Positions 62,001-64,000 of a stretch of 64,000 nt of DNA are shown here, piece after piece. The stretch covers positions 47,045,037-47,109,036 of the forward strand of contig OU015525.1 of NCBI GenBank assembly GCA_907165065.1. Reading direction: 5' to 3'. The translations under genes and the position numbers were made by a program. The notes beneath the pieces were generated by a model that saw only the letters and a program-made list of their open reading frames with translations, had not been told where the DNA came from and did not search any database. Every line of letters starts with the position of its first letter. The first letter of the stretch is position 1. Source of the DNA: Caprimulgus europaeus (taxonomy: Eukaryota; Chordata; Aves; Caprimulgiformes; Caprimulgidae).

Positions 62001-64000
62001 ACTTCAGTTTTCATTTTTCTCTTGTAATTAATAGTGAGTATTTGTCTGACTTTTAAGTTTATTATAAAGTATTATTTTCTACTTAATTTCAATCTTAACT
62101 TCCAAGAAAACATCTTCTTAAAACATTATCAAATTTCTGTCTTACACACTTGTTCAAATAATTTAAGTGACTACGTCAGTTTTCCTTGGTAGGAACCATT
62201 ACTTGCAATTAAGTATAAAACCTTTAAAATTCTCTCTTGATATTTATGATACAAAAATATCCTGCAGGCATGCACATCTCCAACTCCTCTTGTTTATTCC
62301 CCATGCTAGGTACATTAGCATAGAGGCATAGTAGACTAATGCAGGACTTTTTTTAACCACCACCTGTCAGTACCACAGGGTTAATGCTAATGTCACCCAT
62401 CAAGTGTCTCTTTTAATCCTGAAACTTCAGTATAATAGATCAGTGGTTTTGTCACTTTCACCTGTTCAGCTCTTCAAATAAGACGATCTGAAATGTTGAA
62501 ATTGAATGATGTGGAGTCAGAAGTAGTAGAAAGGTTGTGTAATTGCCTCCAATTATCACGGGGCGTTGGTGACCCACTAGTGAAAACTTCTAGAAAAGCT
62601 AAAGTGAAGGAAAAAAGCTGAGTTATCAGCATAAGTGCAACCCAACCTTAGAGAAAGACCTCTGGAGGAAGCTGTAAGTTTTCTACTGTTACTTTGCAAC
62701 AACTAACATATTAAGAAATGAGCATTTTGCAGTCCACTGCTCCTGAGAGCAAGATAAAAAAATCAGGAATATAAAGAAATTGTCTGACTTTTAAAATCAG
62801 TATTTGATACTGCAAAGTTTTCCAATAATGTCTCCATTATTACATGAAATTAACATTCTGCTGTACCAATTCCAAAGATTTAGGAAGTTCCCTTAAAATA
62901 TTTGTGTGTAAGCAAGGATCATGAGTTCCAGCCAAGGAAACTGACGATTCTGGAGCATTTGTATTTGTGGAAACGCAGGCATAAAGTGTCTCATGGGAAA
63001 AAAAAATAAAACAAAATCAAAACAATAGCCAAACACCCCCCCCCCCCTCCCACCCCGCCCATATTTATATCAAAATAAGTTATTGCTTTGGATTGTGGCA
63101 AACCATCCAGCTAGAGGCTTCTCTATGCTTGCCTCTTAAATACTTAACAGTTTTTAAAAACAAGCATCATATAATATAAATGAACACAAAATATAGTCCA
63201 AATTTCAGATGACTGTTCTTGACAGTCTTATTTAGTTATGCTACTGTTCTCTTCAATCTGGGTGTACAATCTGACTCAGGAGGTCAGAATATTTTTTTTA
63301 ATTAGAACAGGTAGATGGTATCAAGTAATTTAAAACCATACATTTTTAGCACTCAGCATACCTTTTTATTTTAGTCATAAAAAAGTTATTTTGGATCAAG
63401 AAAGTTTAAGAAACATTCACCAAGAGACCAACATGTGCCCATGACCCTTTGATAGTTTCTTGCAGTCACTGCTGTTGATATAATTTAGGTTATTTTATTG
63501 CTTCTTATTTACTCATTTGTGTTTTTTGAGACAGAAATGGGTCGAAATATGTATGTGTTTACTGAAAGAAGCCTAACCCCAAAGTTTCAAAATTGTTTGC
63601 CAACTTTTTCCACCAATTTAAAACTTCCAGTAATCCCTGCCATCTTTCTAATCCAGTAAGTATAGTATAACCCTGCACGTATAGTATAACATCCATTGGA
63701 AGTGCTCTTTCTCCGAGCACTACCTTTCAGCTCTACTGCAGATATGAGCTAATTAATGATAGCATACAGATAGCATCTTCCTGCTGTTCTTATAAACAAC
63801 CTTTTGTAACCTTCTGATACCAGGACCAAGAAGATTATACCACTGGTGTTTCTGATACATTTGCATTTTCCAAAGCTTTTAGGTATCTAAGTCATTTTTA
63901 CTTGCACTTCAAAAGGGGTCCAAAATAAAAAAAAAATAGAATAAAAATGTCTAACAAACCCCTTTTGGTGTTATTTTGGCATTAAAGATGTACTGGAACA
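59050..64000. other. Unique AT-rich intergenic DNA
   Basis: No gene or recognised transposon to the end of the window. It holds the G-quadruplex motif at 63036-63060. The 110-codon minus frame at 60672-61004 and the 98-codon plus frame at 59233-59529 have no recognised motif and are not called. Confidence 0.6.
63036..63060 (-). other. Strong G-quadruplex motif (minus strand)
   Basis: The plus strand is C12-T-C3-A-C4-G-C3. The minus strand therefore has four G runs of at least 3 with single-base loops, a pattern expected to fold very stably. Confidence 0.8.

Overview
This window looks like a gene-free stretch of an AT-rich bird genome. I see no host exon, tRNA, rRNA or CRISPR array that I can support. 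The repeat content points to a bird. There are about ten copies of the CR1 non-LTR retrotransposon, many ending in the typical 'ATTCTATGATTCTATGA'-type tail. There is also an LTR start of the avian ERVL type, and one young endogenous retrovirus (ERV) derivative. I see nothing resembling mammalian L1 or Alu. A CR1-rich reptile (crocodile, turtle) cannot be fully excluded from sequence alone.

Layout. 1-1140: 5'-truncated CR1 with a doubled 3' tail. 1141-8900: unique AT-rich DNA with a T32 tract. 8930-9885: CR1 with reverse transcriptase (RT) motifs and an internal deletion. 9886-20330: unique DNA with an (AT)/(TGTA) microsatellite and a G-quadruplex-type tract. 20335-20431: short CR1 tail. 20432-22870: unique DNA with a small GC-richer island. 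22880-24125: CR1 piece carrying the apurinic endonuclease domain, with the RT half and 3' end missing. 24126-28690: unique. 28690-29345: CR1 3' end. 32410-32763: CR1 3' end. 35254-35300: ERVL-type LTR stub. 37786-38221: CR1 fragment without its tail. 43950-44400: weak ERVL-like internal remnant on the minus strand. 46167-47971: the young ERV derivative. 48777-49880: the only minus-strand CR1. 50134-50257: (AAAAGG)n purine tract. 53395-53540, 54236-54475 and 58931-59049: three more CR1 3' ends. The remainder to 64000 is unique AT-rich DNA with a strong G-quadruplex motif at 63036-63060.

The most interesting object is the 1.8-kb ERV derivative. It lies on the minus strand, has TGT...ACA ends, and is flanked by a 5-bp direct repeat (GAAGC). 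Its two LTRs are identical by eye over about 690 bp, so the insertion is recent. A large deletion removed the last 22 bp of the 5' LTR, the primer binding site, gag, pol and nearly all of env. The 5' LTR is therefore joined directly to the last ~64 codons of env (the membrane segment and cytoplasmic tail). The LTR start lies inside a 141-bp tandem repeat that also contains the sequence just upstream of the LTR. A third, diverged copy of that repeat lies just outside the 3' LTR. This suggests that plus-strand priming moved inward from one repeat copy to the next.

All CR1 copies are dead (truncated, frameshifted or missing catalytic residues). No operons or pathways are present.
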